From: Desulfofustis sp.
Lineage (GTDB): Bacteria; Desulfobacterota; Desulfobulbia; Desulfobulbales; Desulfocapsaceae
DNA length: 20,854 nt
Direction: 5' to 3'
Assembly: GCA_030145365.1 (NCBI GenBank)
Contig: JAQYVS010000111.1
Span: 1-20,854 of the forward strand
Shown here piece by piece: positions 9,343 through 17,002 of this stretch. The position numbers were made by a program, and so were the translations under genes. Each line of letters opens with the position of its first letter. The stretch's first letter is position 1. The notes beneath the pieces are model-generated. The model worked only from the letters and a program-made list of their open reading frames with translations, was not told where the DNA came from and did not search any database.

Positions 9343-10098
9343 TTAACCCGTTGAGATCAGCTGCTCAACTCTGGCAAGCTCCTCTTGTGTATCCACTTCA
9401 ACAGAGTCATGCTCTGTTAAAACTACTTTGATTTTATAGCCAAATTCCAGAGCACGTAATTGTTCAAGTTTCTCAAATCGTTCCCACTCGCCTTCAGGCA
9501 AGGCCACAAAGGTCAATAGAAATCCCTTTCGATAGGCATAAAATCCCAGATGTTTGTAATAGGTAGGGCAGTCTTCATCTGGGTTTCGCTGGAAAGGGAT
9601 TGCAGACCGGGAAAAATAAAGTGCATAATTATCCCGATCAAACACAGTTTTAACATGATTTGGATCGGTAATTTCTTCTTTTCTGACAATTTTATAAATA
9701 AGCGTTGACATTGGCAGAGCCGGATCTTCAAGTAGCGGCAAGGTAATCTGTCTGATAATCTCTGGTGGAAACAACGGTTGATCACCCTGAATGTTCACAA
9801 CAATATCATGTTCGGAGACTCCCAGAGCCTCTGCGGCTTCGGCTAGTCTGTCAGTCCCGGACACATGGTCGCTCCGGGTCATCACATATTCACCACCATA
9901 GGAGGTTACACAGGCTGCAATCCTGTCATCATCGGTGGCAACGACAACACGGGATAGTATGTCTACATTTTCAGCTCGTTCCACAACATGTTGTATCATC
10001 GGTTTGCCATTGATAAGGGCAAGCGGTTTACCCGGAAACCTGTTTGATTTATAGCGGGCCGGTATAATGGCAATTACCTGAACATCTTTATTTTTCAT
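9343..10098 (-). CDS. kdsB: 3-deoxy-manno-octulosonate cytidylyltransferase (CMP-Kdo synthetase)
   Basis: KdsB activates Kdo with CTP to CMP-Kdo in the cytoplasm, for addition to lipid A in Gram-negative bacteria. The 251-residue protein has the family length and motifs: IIPARYKSNRFPGKPL at residues 11-26, the VATDDDRI stretch at about 53-60, the R-S-D-H-x-S-G-T-D-R substrate motif at 75-84, and NIQGDQPL at 102-109. The C-terminal part has the YKHLGFYAYR segment and a G-E-W-E-R-F-E-K-L-E-Q-L-R-A-L-E region typical of the family. The ATG at 10098 gives a start at the expected place; AGGA lies about 13 nt upstream, which is a little far. It is divergent from rsmJ (74-bp gap) and probably co-transcribed with the CofD/YvcK-like gene downstream. 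Confidence 0.97.
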   Translation of the reverse strand: MKNKDVQVIAIIPARYKSNRFPGKPLALINGKPMIQHVVERAENVDILSRVVVATDDDRIAACVTSYGGEYVMTRSDHVSGTDRLAEAAEALGVSEHDIVVNIQGDQPLFPPEIIRQITLPLLEDPALPMSTLIYKIVRKEEITDPNHVKTVFDRDNYALYFSRSAIPFQRNPDEDCPTYYKHLGFYAYRKGFLLTFVALPEGEWERFEKLEQLRALEFGYKIKVVLTEHDSVEVDTQEELARVEQLISTG

Positions 10099-10172
10099 TG
10101 CTATAACTTATCCTGTATGTATGCTGATCTGAATTTTGTCATGAATCATCTCACTACATAAATCATTTTTGC

Positions 10173-10961
10173 ATGGATATCAAACCAGACGTCAGGATAA
10201 AGCTTGAATCAGACGATCCCGAGAAACGCGCTTATCTTCAAGAACTGGCAGACCATCTGGCTTTACCAAAGCCGTCACTTGATATCGGTGCTGCTGATTT
10301 TTATCTTCTGTTACGTAATTCTCGTCTCGAACTGCATAGAGCAAAGGCGGAAGAGGTAAAGCAATCACCGCTTTTTATCGATTTTCTCAGTGGCCCTTCC
10401 TATTACCGGTTTATCCAAAACAAAAGAATTGACCAACCGCTCGCCAAAGCGGTTGGCATTAAGCGTGGCTATCGTCCTACTATTCTAGACACCACTGCAG
10501 GGTTTGGTGAGGATTCCTTTGTTCTGGCAGCTTTGGGCTGTAGCGTAACAATGCTCGAACGTTCAGGAGTTATCTGGGCACTGCTTAATAATGCAATTTC
10601 ACGAAGCTTAAACAACCCAAAAACCCATAAGATATTTGCAGAACAGGTGACGTTGCTATACATCGATTCTGCCGATTTTCTGGAAGCATCAGCAAATTCA
10701 TTCGAGACGATATATTTGGATCCAATGTACCCTCTGCACCGAAGTTCTGCCCTCAACAAGCAGAAAATGCGACTATTAAGGGATCTAGTTGGCTCAGACC
10801 CAGACAGTTGCCACCTGTTACCCCTTGCCATCAACAAGGCAGCCAAAAGAACGGTTGTCAAGCGACCGCTAAGAGCAGCTTACCTTGCGGAAAAGCCGCC
10901 TTCATTTTCCATCAAAGCAAAAAGCAGCCGTTATGACATATACCTGAGGCCTCATTTGTGA
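10173..10961 (+). CDS. rsmJ: 16S rRNA (guanine-1516-N2)-methyltransferase RsmJ
   Basis: RsmJ methylates G1516 of 16S rRNA using S-adenosylmethionine. The 262-residue protein has the family's KAVGIKRGY segment at 92-100, a SAM-binding motif I LDTTAGFGEDSFVLA at 105-119, MLER at 127-130, and the catalytic-type DPMYP at 183-187. The K-Q-K-M-R-x-L-R-D-L-V-G segment follows, with V-V-K-R-P near 228-232. The N-terminal ~60 residues are variable and less like the E. coli protein. No clear ribosome binding site precedes the ATG at 10173. Its last 10 bases overlap the 3' end of the oppositely oriented rlmH, another rRNA methyltransferase gene. Divergent from kdsB. Confidence 0.92.
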   Translation: MDIKPDVRIKLESDDPEKRAYLQELADHLALPKPSLDIGAADFYLLLRNSRLELHRAKAEEVKQSPLFIDFLSGPSYYRFIQNKRIDQPLAKAVGIKRGYRPTILDTTAGFGEDSFVLAALGCSVTMLERSGVIWALLNNAISRSLNNPKTHKIFAEQVTLLYIDSADFLEASANSFETIYLDPMYPLHRSSALNKQKMRLLRDLVGSDPDSCHLLPLAINKAAKRTVVKRPLRAAYLAEKPPSFSIKAKSSRYDIYLRPHL

Positions 10962-11416
10962 TACCGTGTTCCTGCTTTGATTGTAAAAGCCCGGTATAAT
11001 TGTTCCAGCAGGATTAACCGTGCCATATCATGGGTAAATGTCATCTGGGAAAGAGAAAGCATGGTATCCGCCTTTTCTCTCTGATCTTCTGCAAGCCCTA
11101 CTGGACCACCTATTATAAAACTAAGCGTTTTGACAGCCCTGTTTTCCAGTTTGGTGATGAACCCAGCCAAACCCTCTGAACTCAGCTGCCGCCCCCGCCC
11201 ATCCACAACCACCCGGTAGCTGCCTGATTTTATACGTTTTTCCAGCAAACTGCTTTCATAGGATCTGATTTGCAATTCCGCCCCGGATTGTTTTTTAACT
11301 TTGATATCAACCAGTTCAATTGCATTAAATTGTGACAGTCGTTTGGCAAAATCTTCTATACCCTGCTGCAGATACGCCTCCTTTGTTTTACCAAGAAACA
11401 GTATTTCGATGTTCAT
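10952..11416 (-). CDS. rlmH: 23S rRNA (pseudouridine-1915-N3)-methyltransferase RlmH
   Basis: RlmH is a SPOUT-class methyltransferase that modifies pseudouridine 1915 in helix 69 of 23S rRNA on the assembled ribosome. The 154-residue length is normal. Evidence: N-terminal G-K-T-K-x-x-Y-L, the SAM-binding knot motif FIIGGPVGL at 100-108, and the C-terminal THDMARLILLEQLYRAF stretch ending in Y-H-K. I choose the ATG at 11416; a TTG lies directly before it (11419) and abuts the TGA of the upstream gene (11420-11422). The stop and start are therefore practically fused, which suggests translational coupling to the ykgJ-type gene. The 3' end overlaps rsmJ on the other strand by 10 bp. Confidence 0.96.
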   Translation of the reverse strand: MNIEILFLGKTKEAYLQQGIEDFAKRLSQFNAIELVDIKVKKQSGAELQIRSYESSLLEKRIKSGSYRVVVDGRGRQLSSEGLAGFITKLENRAVKTLSFIIGGPVGLAEDQREKADTMLSLSQMTFTHDMARLILLEQLYRAFTIKAGTRYHK

Positions 11417-11419
11417 CAA

Positions 11420-11827
11420 TCACTCATCTCTATCACTGGTTTTTTCCAGATGTTCGGCAAGCAGTTTTTTAAACTCTTCATACGACAGAGATCTGTTGAT
11501 TCCGGGACAAGAATTTTTAATAATGATAAAATTATTCTCATCACCCAAAATAGCAGGTACAAGTGGCCACTGGGCGCAACGCCATGGTCTGCCACGATAA
11601 ACACTGCAGCCGTCCTTGTAGAAAACACAATGGCCGTCAATTGTTTTCATCTGCACAATTGAGCCGCTGACTCGCCAGTATTTCTCTGCTACCTGCTCCC
11701 TTGAAAGATTAAGGGCTGATATCATATTTGTCTGATCTTCTTCGTCAAGCGAGACGGTGCTCTCACCGTGACAACAAAATCCACACTGGGTGCAGGTGAA
11801 GAATGTCATGTCTTTGTCATTACACAT
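11420..11827 (-). CDS. YkgJ-family zinc/iron-chelating cysteine-cluster protein
   Basis: A 135-residue cytoplasmic protein with the YkgJ (UPF0153) cysteine pattern: C-x2-C-x2-CC at residues 12, 15, 18 and 19, then C67, C74, C84 and C107, including the C-x-V-Y-x-x-R-P-x-x-C segment. Such clusters are thought to bind zinc or iron; no enzymatic activity is firmly assigned to the family. The ATG at 11827 has no clear ribosome binding site, and an internal ATG at residue 7 would also keep the full cluster. It is followed without a gap by rlmH, so the two are likely made from one message. A 14-bp perfect palindrome lies about 37 bp upstream of the start. Confidence 0.85.
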   Translation of the reverse strand: MCNDKDMTFFTCTQCGFCCHGESTVSLDEEDQTNMISALNLSREQVAEKYWRVSGSIVQMKTIDGHCVFYKDGCSVYRGRPWRCAQWPLVPAILGDENNFIIIKNSCPGINRSLSYEEFKKLLAEHLEKTSDRDE

Positions 11828-11863
11828 TATTCAAATTTTTTAATTTATTGCGGAAAGAAGGCG

Positions 11864-11877
11864 CCGATTATAATCGG
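11864..11877. promoter_or_regulatory. 14-bp perfect palindrome containing a TATAAT box, upstream of ykgJ-rlmH
   Basis: CCGATTATAATCGG is a perfect 14-bp palindrome 36 bp before the start of the YkgJ-family gene. Its centre contains TATAAT, identical to the sigma-70 -10 consensus on either strand. I see no good -35 at 16-18 nt; TAGACA on the minus strand is 21 nt away. A short second inverted repeat, CTATCT-C-AGATAG, lies close by at 11897-11909. An operator overlapping a -10 box is plausible but unproven. Confidence 0.35.
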
Positions 11878-11957
11878 TTTGGAAGGAAAATGCTGTCTAT
11901 CTCAGATAGGAATAATAGAAACTTCAATGTTTTAATGTCTTTAGCACAAACTAACTT

Positions 11958-12533
11958 TCAGGCATAACCGGCCATGTCTCCCAGAGTGGAGATATCGATT
12001 CCATAGAGCATCGCCGCCATTCGCCATTTCTCCTCATTGGCAACAGCAAATATAATCGTATCATCGGCAGGTAAACTCAGCCATCCGTCGGCAATAAGTT
12101 CAGATTCCAGCTGTCCAGGCCCCCAGCCAGCGTAGCCCAGAAGAAACAAATAATTTTCTGGTCCGGCTCCCCTACTGATATCCTCCAGGATTTTAGTCTC
12201 ACGTGATAAAGAAAGTGTTGAACTGATTTCCAATTGATGTTCCGCACGATAGCCTGATTGATAAAGGATAAATGCCGATTCCAGCTCTACCGGACCACCG
12301 ATATGGACCGGTGGTAATGTCTGCTCGGGTACCGGCAGATTGGAACTCCGCAGTATCTCCTCAATGGAGAAATATGGGTTCGGTTTATTTACAGCAACTC
12401 CCATGGCACCTTCTTCACCATGGGCACAGATAAGAATTACCTGCTCCTCAAATCTCGGATCCGGCATCTGAGGGGTAGAGATAAGAAACGACCCGGTTAG
12501 GGTGTCGACTACGGGAGCCATTGGGGTGGGCAT
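11958..12533 (-). CDS. AlgH/YqgE family protein (UPF0301)
   Basis: This 191-residue protein matches the AlgH/YqgE family (DUF179) throughout: an N-terminal L-T-G-x-F-L-I-S-T-P-x-M-x-D-P-x-F segment at about residues 12-28, V-I-L-I-C-A-H at 32-38, G-A-M-G-V-A-V-N-K-P at 42-51, I-G-G-P-V near 77-81, and the LGYAGWGPGQLE segment near 130-141. The family is widespread in proteobacteria. Its molecular role is unsettled; in Pseudomonas AlgH has been tied to alginate regulation. The start at 12533 is supported by AAAGGA about 9 nt upstream. It has the same strand as ykgJ-rlmH but is separated from them by 130 bp, including the palindrome, so it may be transcribed separately. Confidence 0.93.
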   Translation of the reverse strand: MPTPMAPVVDTLTGSFLISTPQMPDPRFEEQVILICAHGEEGAMGVAVNKPNPYFSIEEILRSSNLPVPEQTLPPVHIGGPVELESAFILYQSGYRAEHQLEISSTLSLSRETKILEDISRGAGPENYLFLLGYAGWGPGQLESELIADGWLSLPADDTIIFAVANEEKWRMAAMLYGIDISTLGDMAGYA

Positions 12534-12782
12534 GCTTGCTATCCTTTAGACGTGCCTATTATTGAGATTTAATAGTATTGTTATTTATAGAATATCAAAG
12601 ACAATTTGCTACCGTCAAGGGAATCCGCAGAGCAGCCTCAAGGTACTGGCCCTCTTTTATATATAACCCGTTGTTACGGATAATCAGTTTATTATTTTTT
12701 TTGCCGATGACTTTTTTCACCTGATGACCTACTATCTGAAAAACATTGTGTGTTATTCCAACCTTTTTTTATCCTGATGATT
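12534..12782. other. AT-rich intergenic region between algH/yqgE and glgB
   Basis: This divergent, AT-rich gap of about 250 bp holds the ribosome binding site of the yqgE-type gene at its left edge (near 12542-12547, minus strand) and presumably the glgB promoter. A possible plus-strand pair is TTGAGA at 12562-12567 and TATAGA at 12586-12591 with 18-nt spacing. If real, it would give a leader of more than 180 nt. Such matches are frequent in AT-rich DNA, so I hold it weakly. Several T runs (7-8 T) occur towards glgB. I find no credible small gene or RNA. Confidence 0.4.
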
Positions 12783-14993
12783 ATGAACACTCTGCTTAAG
12801 GCAATCCTGGCAAACGACCATTACGATCCATTTCAGTTTCTCGGAATCCACGAGGATGCCAAGAACCCGGGAGAACTCATTTTCCGAACACTCCAGCCTC
12901 ATGCTCGTTCAGTGGCATTGATCACTGGTGATCTGGAACTTGAAATGCCCCAGACTCATCCCCAGGGTCTATTCGAATGCGGAGTAACGCTATCAGAACT
13001 GAGTTTTCCCAAATTGGAACCTTATGACTACCAATATAAAGTAGCCTATCACTCGGGTGATATTCATTTGATTAACGACCCGTATAGATTTCCGGTTCTG
13101 CTTGATGACACCGATCGATATCTCTTTAACTCCGGCACCAACTATTCGCTTTATAACCTATTTGGAGCACAACTCGGACTCCACCGAAAAATACACGGTA
13201 CCCTGTTTCGAGTATGGGCACCGAATGCCCGATCCGTATCGGTTATTGGACATTTTAACGGTTGGGACTCGCGGGTTCATCAGATGCGTGTACTCAGCAA
13301 TTCTGGAGTTTGGGAGCTTTTTATTCCCGGAATTGTGGAAAATGAACTGTATCGTTTCCAGATCAAGACTATGCAAGGACATATTCTTGAAAAATCAGAT
13401 CCGTATCAGTTTTTCGCTGAAAACAGGCCTCAGACTGCTTCAGTTGTCCGTAATCTGAATCGCTACCAGTGGCAGGACATCGATTGGCAGGAAAAAAAGA
13501 ACAAAACACCTCCTTATGACCGGCCATTATCCATGTATGAAGTTCATCCTGGTTCATGGCGCAAAGACCCAAATGATCCTGAGCGCTTTCTCACCTTTCG
13601 TGAACTGGCCGATCAACTCATCCCGTATGTTAAGGATATGGGATTCACCCATATCGAACTCATGCCGGTAATGGAGCATCCACTTGATGAGTCATGGGGA
13701 TATCAGGTAACCGGCTCATTCGGCGTTACCAGCAGATACGGTGTTCCGGACGATTTCATGTTTTTTGTCGATTGCTGTCATCAAAACGACATCGGTGTTA
13801 TTCTTGACTGGGTGCCTGCCCATTTCCCTAAAGATTCCCACGGCCTAGCCAATTTCGACGGATCGGCTCTCTATGAGCATGAAGACCCCCGGAAAGGCTC
13901 CCATCCTGAATGGGGAACCCTTATCTACAATTACGGACGTAAAGAGGTCAGTAATTACCTGATAGGCAGTGCCCTGTTCTGGCTTGATAAATATCATATT
14001 GATGGCCTGCGGGTCGATGCTGTTGCTTCAATGCTTTACCTTGACTATTCCCGTCAGGACGGAGAGTGGGTTCCCAATTGTTACGGCGGCCGGGAGAATC
14101 TGGAAGCAATTGAGTTTATCAAACACATGAATTCTGTCATTTATGAGCGTTTCCCAGCAACGCTGATGATTGCAGAGGAATCAACCAGTTTTTACGGGGT
14201 GTCCAAGCCTGCCGATCAGGGTGGGCTCGGGTTTGGATTCAAATGGAATATGGGCTGGATGAATGATATTCTGGGATACTTCGCCAAGGACCCGCTGTAT
14301 CGAAAATTTCACCATAACGCCCTGACTTTTTCCATGATGTACTCTTTGTCGGAAAACTTTATTTTGCCGCTTTCCCATGATGAGGTCGTCCACGGCAAGA
14401 AATCACTGCTCGAAAAAATGGTGGGTGACGAGTGGCAGAAATTTGCCAATCTACGCCTGCTGCTGCTTTATTTTTACCTCCATCCAGGTAAAAAACTTCT
14501 GTTCATGGGGGGGGAATTCGGACAGCGTTCCGAGTGGAACTGCAAACAGAGTCTCGATTGGCATCTGGTTGAAACTGAACTTAAACATCATCAGACCCAG
14601 GATTTTGTCCGCGACTTAAACGCCTTCTATCGTAATAACCCAGCCCTCTGGCAGCTCGACTTCGATTATCGAGGGTTTAACTGGCTCGATATAAACGATC
14701 AAAACAATTCGATCATTTCATTTTCCCGCACTTCAGACGATCCCGACGATCATCTGGTCTGCCTTCTGAACTTCACCCCACAGACCCTGGAAAACTATAA
14801 AATCGGCCTACCTACAAATAACGACTATGAGCTTCTGTTTTGCTCAGATGCTGACGAATACGGCGGCAGTGGTAATTGCCGACAGCATCGTTATCATGCA
14901 ACGAATGAACCATTCGGCCGTGCTCCGTGTCACACACTGATAACGGTTCCACCGCTCGGGGGAATTGTATTAAAACCAATTCTTGGGGTTTAG
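12783..14993 (+). CDS. glgB: 1,4-alpha-glucan branching enzyme GlgB
   Basis: GlgB cuts alpha-1,4-glucan chains and re-attaches them by alpha-1,6 links in glycogen synthesis. It is a GH13 enzyme. From the ATG at 12783 it has 736 residues (E. coli 728), with the N-terminal D-P-F-x-F-L-G-x-H segment, a CBM48-like module (RVWAPNARSVSV), and the YEVHPGSW entry to the barrel. The catalytic residues are the nucleophile Asp412 in G-L-R-V-D-A-V, the acid Glu465 in I-A-E-E-S, and Asp533 in L-S-H-D-E-V. Their spacings of 53 and 68 equal those in the E. coli enzyme. The start is uncertain: ATG at 12777 or GTG at 12750 are in frame and none has a clear ribosome binding site. A run of eight G at 14507-14514 encodes part of the conserved F-M-G-G-E-F-G. 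No other glycogen gene is in the window. A small gene follows after 8 nt. Confidence 0.97.
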   Translation: MNTLLKAILANDHYDPFQFLGIHEDAKNPGELIFRTLQPHARSVALITGDLELEMPQTHPQGLFECGVTLSELSFPKLEPYDYQYKVAYHSGDIHLINDPYRFPVLLDDTDRYLFNSGTNYSLYNLFGAQLGLHRKIHGTLFRVWAPNARSVSVIGHFNGWDSRVHQMRVLSNSGVWELFIPGIVENELYRFQIKTMQGHILEKSDPYQFFAENRPQTASVVRNLNRYQWQDIDWQEKKNKTPPYDRPLSMYEVHPGSWRKDPNDPERFLTFRELADQLIPYVKDMGFTHIELMPVMEHPLDESWGYQVTGSFGVTSRYGVPDDFMFFVDCCHQNDIGVILDWVPAHFPKDSHGLANFDGSALYEHEDPRKGSHPEWGTLIYNYGRKEVSNYLIGSALFWLDKYHIDGLRVDAVASMLYLDYSRQDGEWVPNCYGGRENLEAIEFIKHMNSVIYERFPATLMIAEESTSFYGVSKPADQGGLGFGFKWNMGWMNDILGYFAKDPLYRKFHHNALTFSMMYSLSENFILPLSHDEVVHGKKSLLEKMVGDEWQKFANLRLLLLYFYLHPGKKLLFMGGEFGQRSEWNCKQSLDWHLVETELKHHQTQDFVRDLNAFYRNNPALWQLDFDYRGFNWLDINDQNNSIISFSRTSDDPDDHLVCLLNFTPQTLENYKIGLPTNNDYELLFCSDADEYGGSGNCRQHRYHATNEPFGRAPCHTLITVPPLGGIVLKPILGV

Positions 14994-15001
14994 AGAAACT
15001 C

Positions 15002-15190
15002 ATGGCCGATCAAATATCTTCACCCATTGGCGGTGACAAACTGAAAAAAGCAATGAGAAACTTCTCAGAGCTTGTTGATTCGTTTCCGGAAAAGAGCAGA
15101 CTGGAGCTGCTGCAAGAGGTAGAAGTAAAATACGATTTATCTCCAGCCGAATGCGAATTTTTAAATATAAACTTCTCCAGGCTCACATGA
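15002..15190 (+). CDS. Small uncharacterised protein (62 aa) behind glgB
   Basis: An ATG at 15002, 8 nt after the glgB stop, opens a 62-residue frame that ends 9 nt before the stop of the convergent kinase gene. The protein is charged and looks helical: K-L-K-K-A-M-R-N-F-S-E-L-V-D near residues 14-27 and S-R-L-E-L-L-Q-E-V-E-V-K-Y near 33-45, then L-S-P-A-E-C-E-F-L-N. It has a single cysteine and no signal peptide or membrane segment. I do not recognise the family. The tight position behind glgB suggests coupled expression. The ribosome binding site is weak (a purine-rich GAGAAA). The composition and the way it fills the gap exactly argue for a real gene, but without homologues it stays provisional. 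Confidence 0.6.
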   Translation: MADQISSPIGGDKLKKAMRNFSELVDSFPEKSRLELLQEVEVKYDLSPAECEFLNINFSRLT

Positions 15191-15199
15191 ACGCGACTC

Positions 15200-17002
15200 T
15201 CAATAAAGCGGCAGCTTGACGCTGACCGTTGTACCTCTGCCCTGGTGGCTGCTGATCTGTATCTGTCCCTTGTGATCATCTATGATCTTGGCAGACATTG
15301 CCAGTCCGAGCCCTGTACCTCCATGTTTGGTGGTGAAATAAGGTTCAAATATTTTGCTGGTTATATCGGGTGCTATGCCGCTGCCGTTATCCGTTATTTC
15401 AACGGCAGCCCAGTTTTCTTCCATGCTTGTTGATATGTTCAGCGTTCCGCCGTCAGCCATCGCCTGAATTGAATTGAGACACAAATTCAGCATGACCTGG
15501 GTTAGTTTATCTTCATCTCCCATTATCTGACAGGCCCCGCAATAATAGTTTTCTTCAATAACAATGGATCCGGCTTCTGCATCTGAACGTACAAGCATCA
15601 CAGCTTTGGCAAGTAATTCATCTATTTCTAGATTTCTCACCTCTAATTTCGCCGGGCGGGCATAGTCCAGCAGTTCAGAAATGGAGCGATTTAATCGTTC
15701 CACCTCATCCACCAGAAGATCTGCAGTCTGTAAAGACAGTGAATCCTGTTCGATTTTGGATTTGAGCAACAGTGCCAAGCCCTTAATGGAACTCAGCGGA
15801 TTTCTCAGCTCATGGGCAACCCCGGCTGCCATCCGACCGACCACGGCATCCCGCTCCGCCCGCTGAAGCTGATCTTCCAATTCCCTTAACTGACTTAAAT
15901 CCTGAACCAGCAGCATAATGCCCTGATTAACCCGTGCCTTGTCTTCTATAGCCAGTTTTGTTACATGCAGAGATTTGGCATCACCCGATTCAGCTGGTAA
16001 CCGTATTTCCCAATGATAGGTCTTCTCATCGTTGCCATTATTGAGAAGGCTGACAATTTGTTTATCCAGTACATCATCGAGTCGTTTCCCCACGCTTTTA
16101 AGCTGATCCAGATTCAGCATTTGAATGGCACTGCGGTTGCAAGTCCTGATTTCTCCATTTGGAGCTGTGGCAATGAGCCCCACAGGCAGAGACGAAACAA
16201 GGGTATCGGTGAAGGTACTCATTGTTTTCAGCCGTAATTGTGAGCCTTTAAAGGTTTGCACTAAAATAAGCGATAATAATCCGCCAATTCCTACAAGCAG
16301 CAGGACCACAGAGAGAATCACGATTTGCAGCAATTGTTTCCTGACTGCGCTGTTGTACTCATCCAGGCTCAATTCCACCACCAGCAGATACGGATTGGCA
16401 CTGAACTCCGGCATCATATTCATATGATCCGGGGAAAGACGAGGATCTTTCATTCTGCCAATGCGGCCTCGCAACTGAGTTGGCAACAAATCCTTGAACC
16501 CAGCGTTATGGTAGATTACTGACATCCGATAAAACGCTTCACTTCCCTCCGTAGGCTGTATAATTCCAGCAACGTCCCTGGAGTCTTCTTTTGTCAAATT
16601 TTCCAGAATATCTTCCGTGTTGATATCTGCTTTTTCTCCCACATAAGATACATTCGAGTGAGCACGAACGAGCCCTTGTTTATCGACCAGGTAGAGCGCT
16701 AAAAGACCGGGATATTCGGAACTGTTCTCAATAACCTGAGTGATCGATTGAATCACGTTCTCCTCGGAAATTTCCCCACGCATAAATCCCCTTCGCTGGG
16801 CGCCCCGTGAACTCGCTGAAACCAAACCGAGAATTGCTGTGGCTTCCCGTTTTAATGAAGCTCCCATCAACTTTTTTTCACGTTGATAATTATTGAGCGC
16901 AAAAACCGCAATGATCAAGGCCAGTAATCCACAGGCCGCTGCAAAAATCAGTGGTGAGGCATAGAAGATCGTACCGGTTTTCGACTTGATTTCAGAACTC
17001 AT
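15200..17002 (-). CDS. Membrane-bound sensor histidine kinase with PAS domain (NtrB/ZraS type)
   Basis: A 600-residue two-component sensor. A first membrane helix spans about residues 14-37, an extracytoplasmic sensing region about 40-224, and a second helix about 225-250. A PAS-like domain follows at about 262-370 (V-G-L-I-A-T-A-P-N-G-E-I), then the dimerisation domain with phospho-acceptor His397 in A-H-E-L-R-N-P-L. The ATPase domain has N box residues N506/N510, G1 DNGSGI at 538-543, the F box F-E-P-Y-F-T-T-K, and G2 GGTGLGLA at 561-568. The layout resembles ZraS/HydH and NtrB kinases, whose partners are usually sigma-54 response regulators; none is in the window. The start overlaps the end of the phosphorylase-like gene by 11 bp, so the two are coupled. 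The signal sensed cannot be read from the sequence. Confidence 0.93.
   Translation of the reverse strand: MSSEIKSKTGTIFYASPLIFAAACGLLALIIAVFALNNYQREKKLMGASLKREATAILGLVSASSRGAQRRGFMRGEISEENVIQSITQVIENSSEYPGLLALYLVDKQGLVRAHSNVSYVGEKADINTEDILENLTKEDSRDVAGIIQPTEGSEAFYRMSVIYHNAGFKDLLPTQLRGRIGRMKDPRLSPDHMNMMPEFSANPYLLVVELSLDEYNSAVRKQLLQIVILSVVLLLVGIGGLLSLILVQTFKGSQLRLKTMSTFTDTLVSSLPVGLIATAPNGEIRTCNRSAIQMLNLDQLKSVGKRLDDVLDKQIVSLLNNGNDEKTYHWEIRLPAESGDAKSLHVTKLAIEDKARVNQGIMLLVQDLSQLRELEDQLQRAERDAVVGRMAAGVAHELRNPLSSIKGLALLLKSKIEQDSLSLQTADLLVDEVERLNRSISELLDYARPAKLEVRNLEIDELLAKAVMLVRSDAEAGSIVIEENYYCGACQIMGDEDKLTQVMLNLCLNSIQAMADGGTLNISTSMEENWAAVEITDNGSGIAPDITSKIFEPYFTTKHGGTGLGLAMSAKIIDDHKGQIQISSHQGRGTTVSVKLPLY

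Noticed and set aside
10469..10861. 130-codon open frame antisense to rsmJ
   Set aside because: It is a shadow of the rsmJ reading frame with no independent support.
12677..12710. ATAAT...ATTAT followed by eight T, terminator-like, upstream of glgB
   Set aside because: The stem is five A-T pairs only, and no plus-strand gene ends upstream of it.
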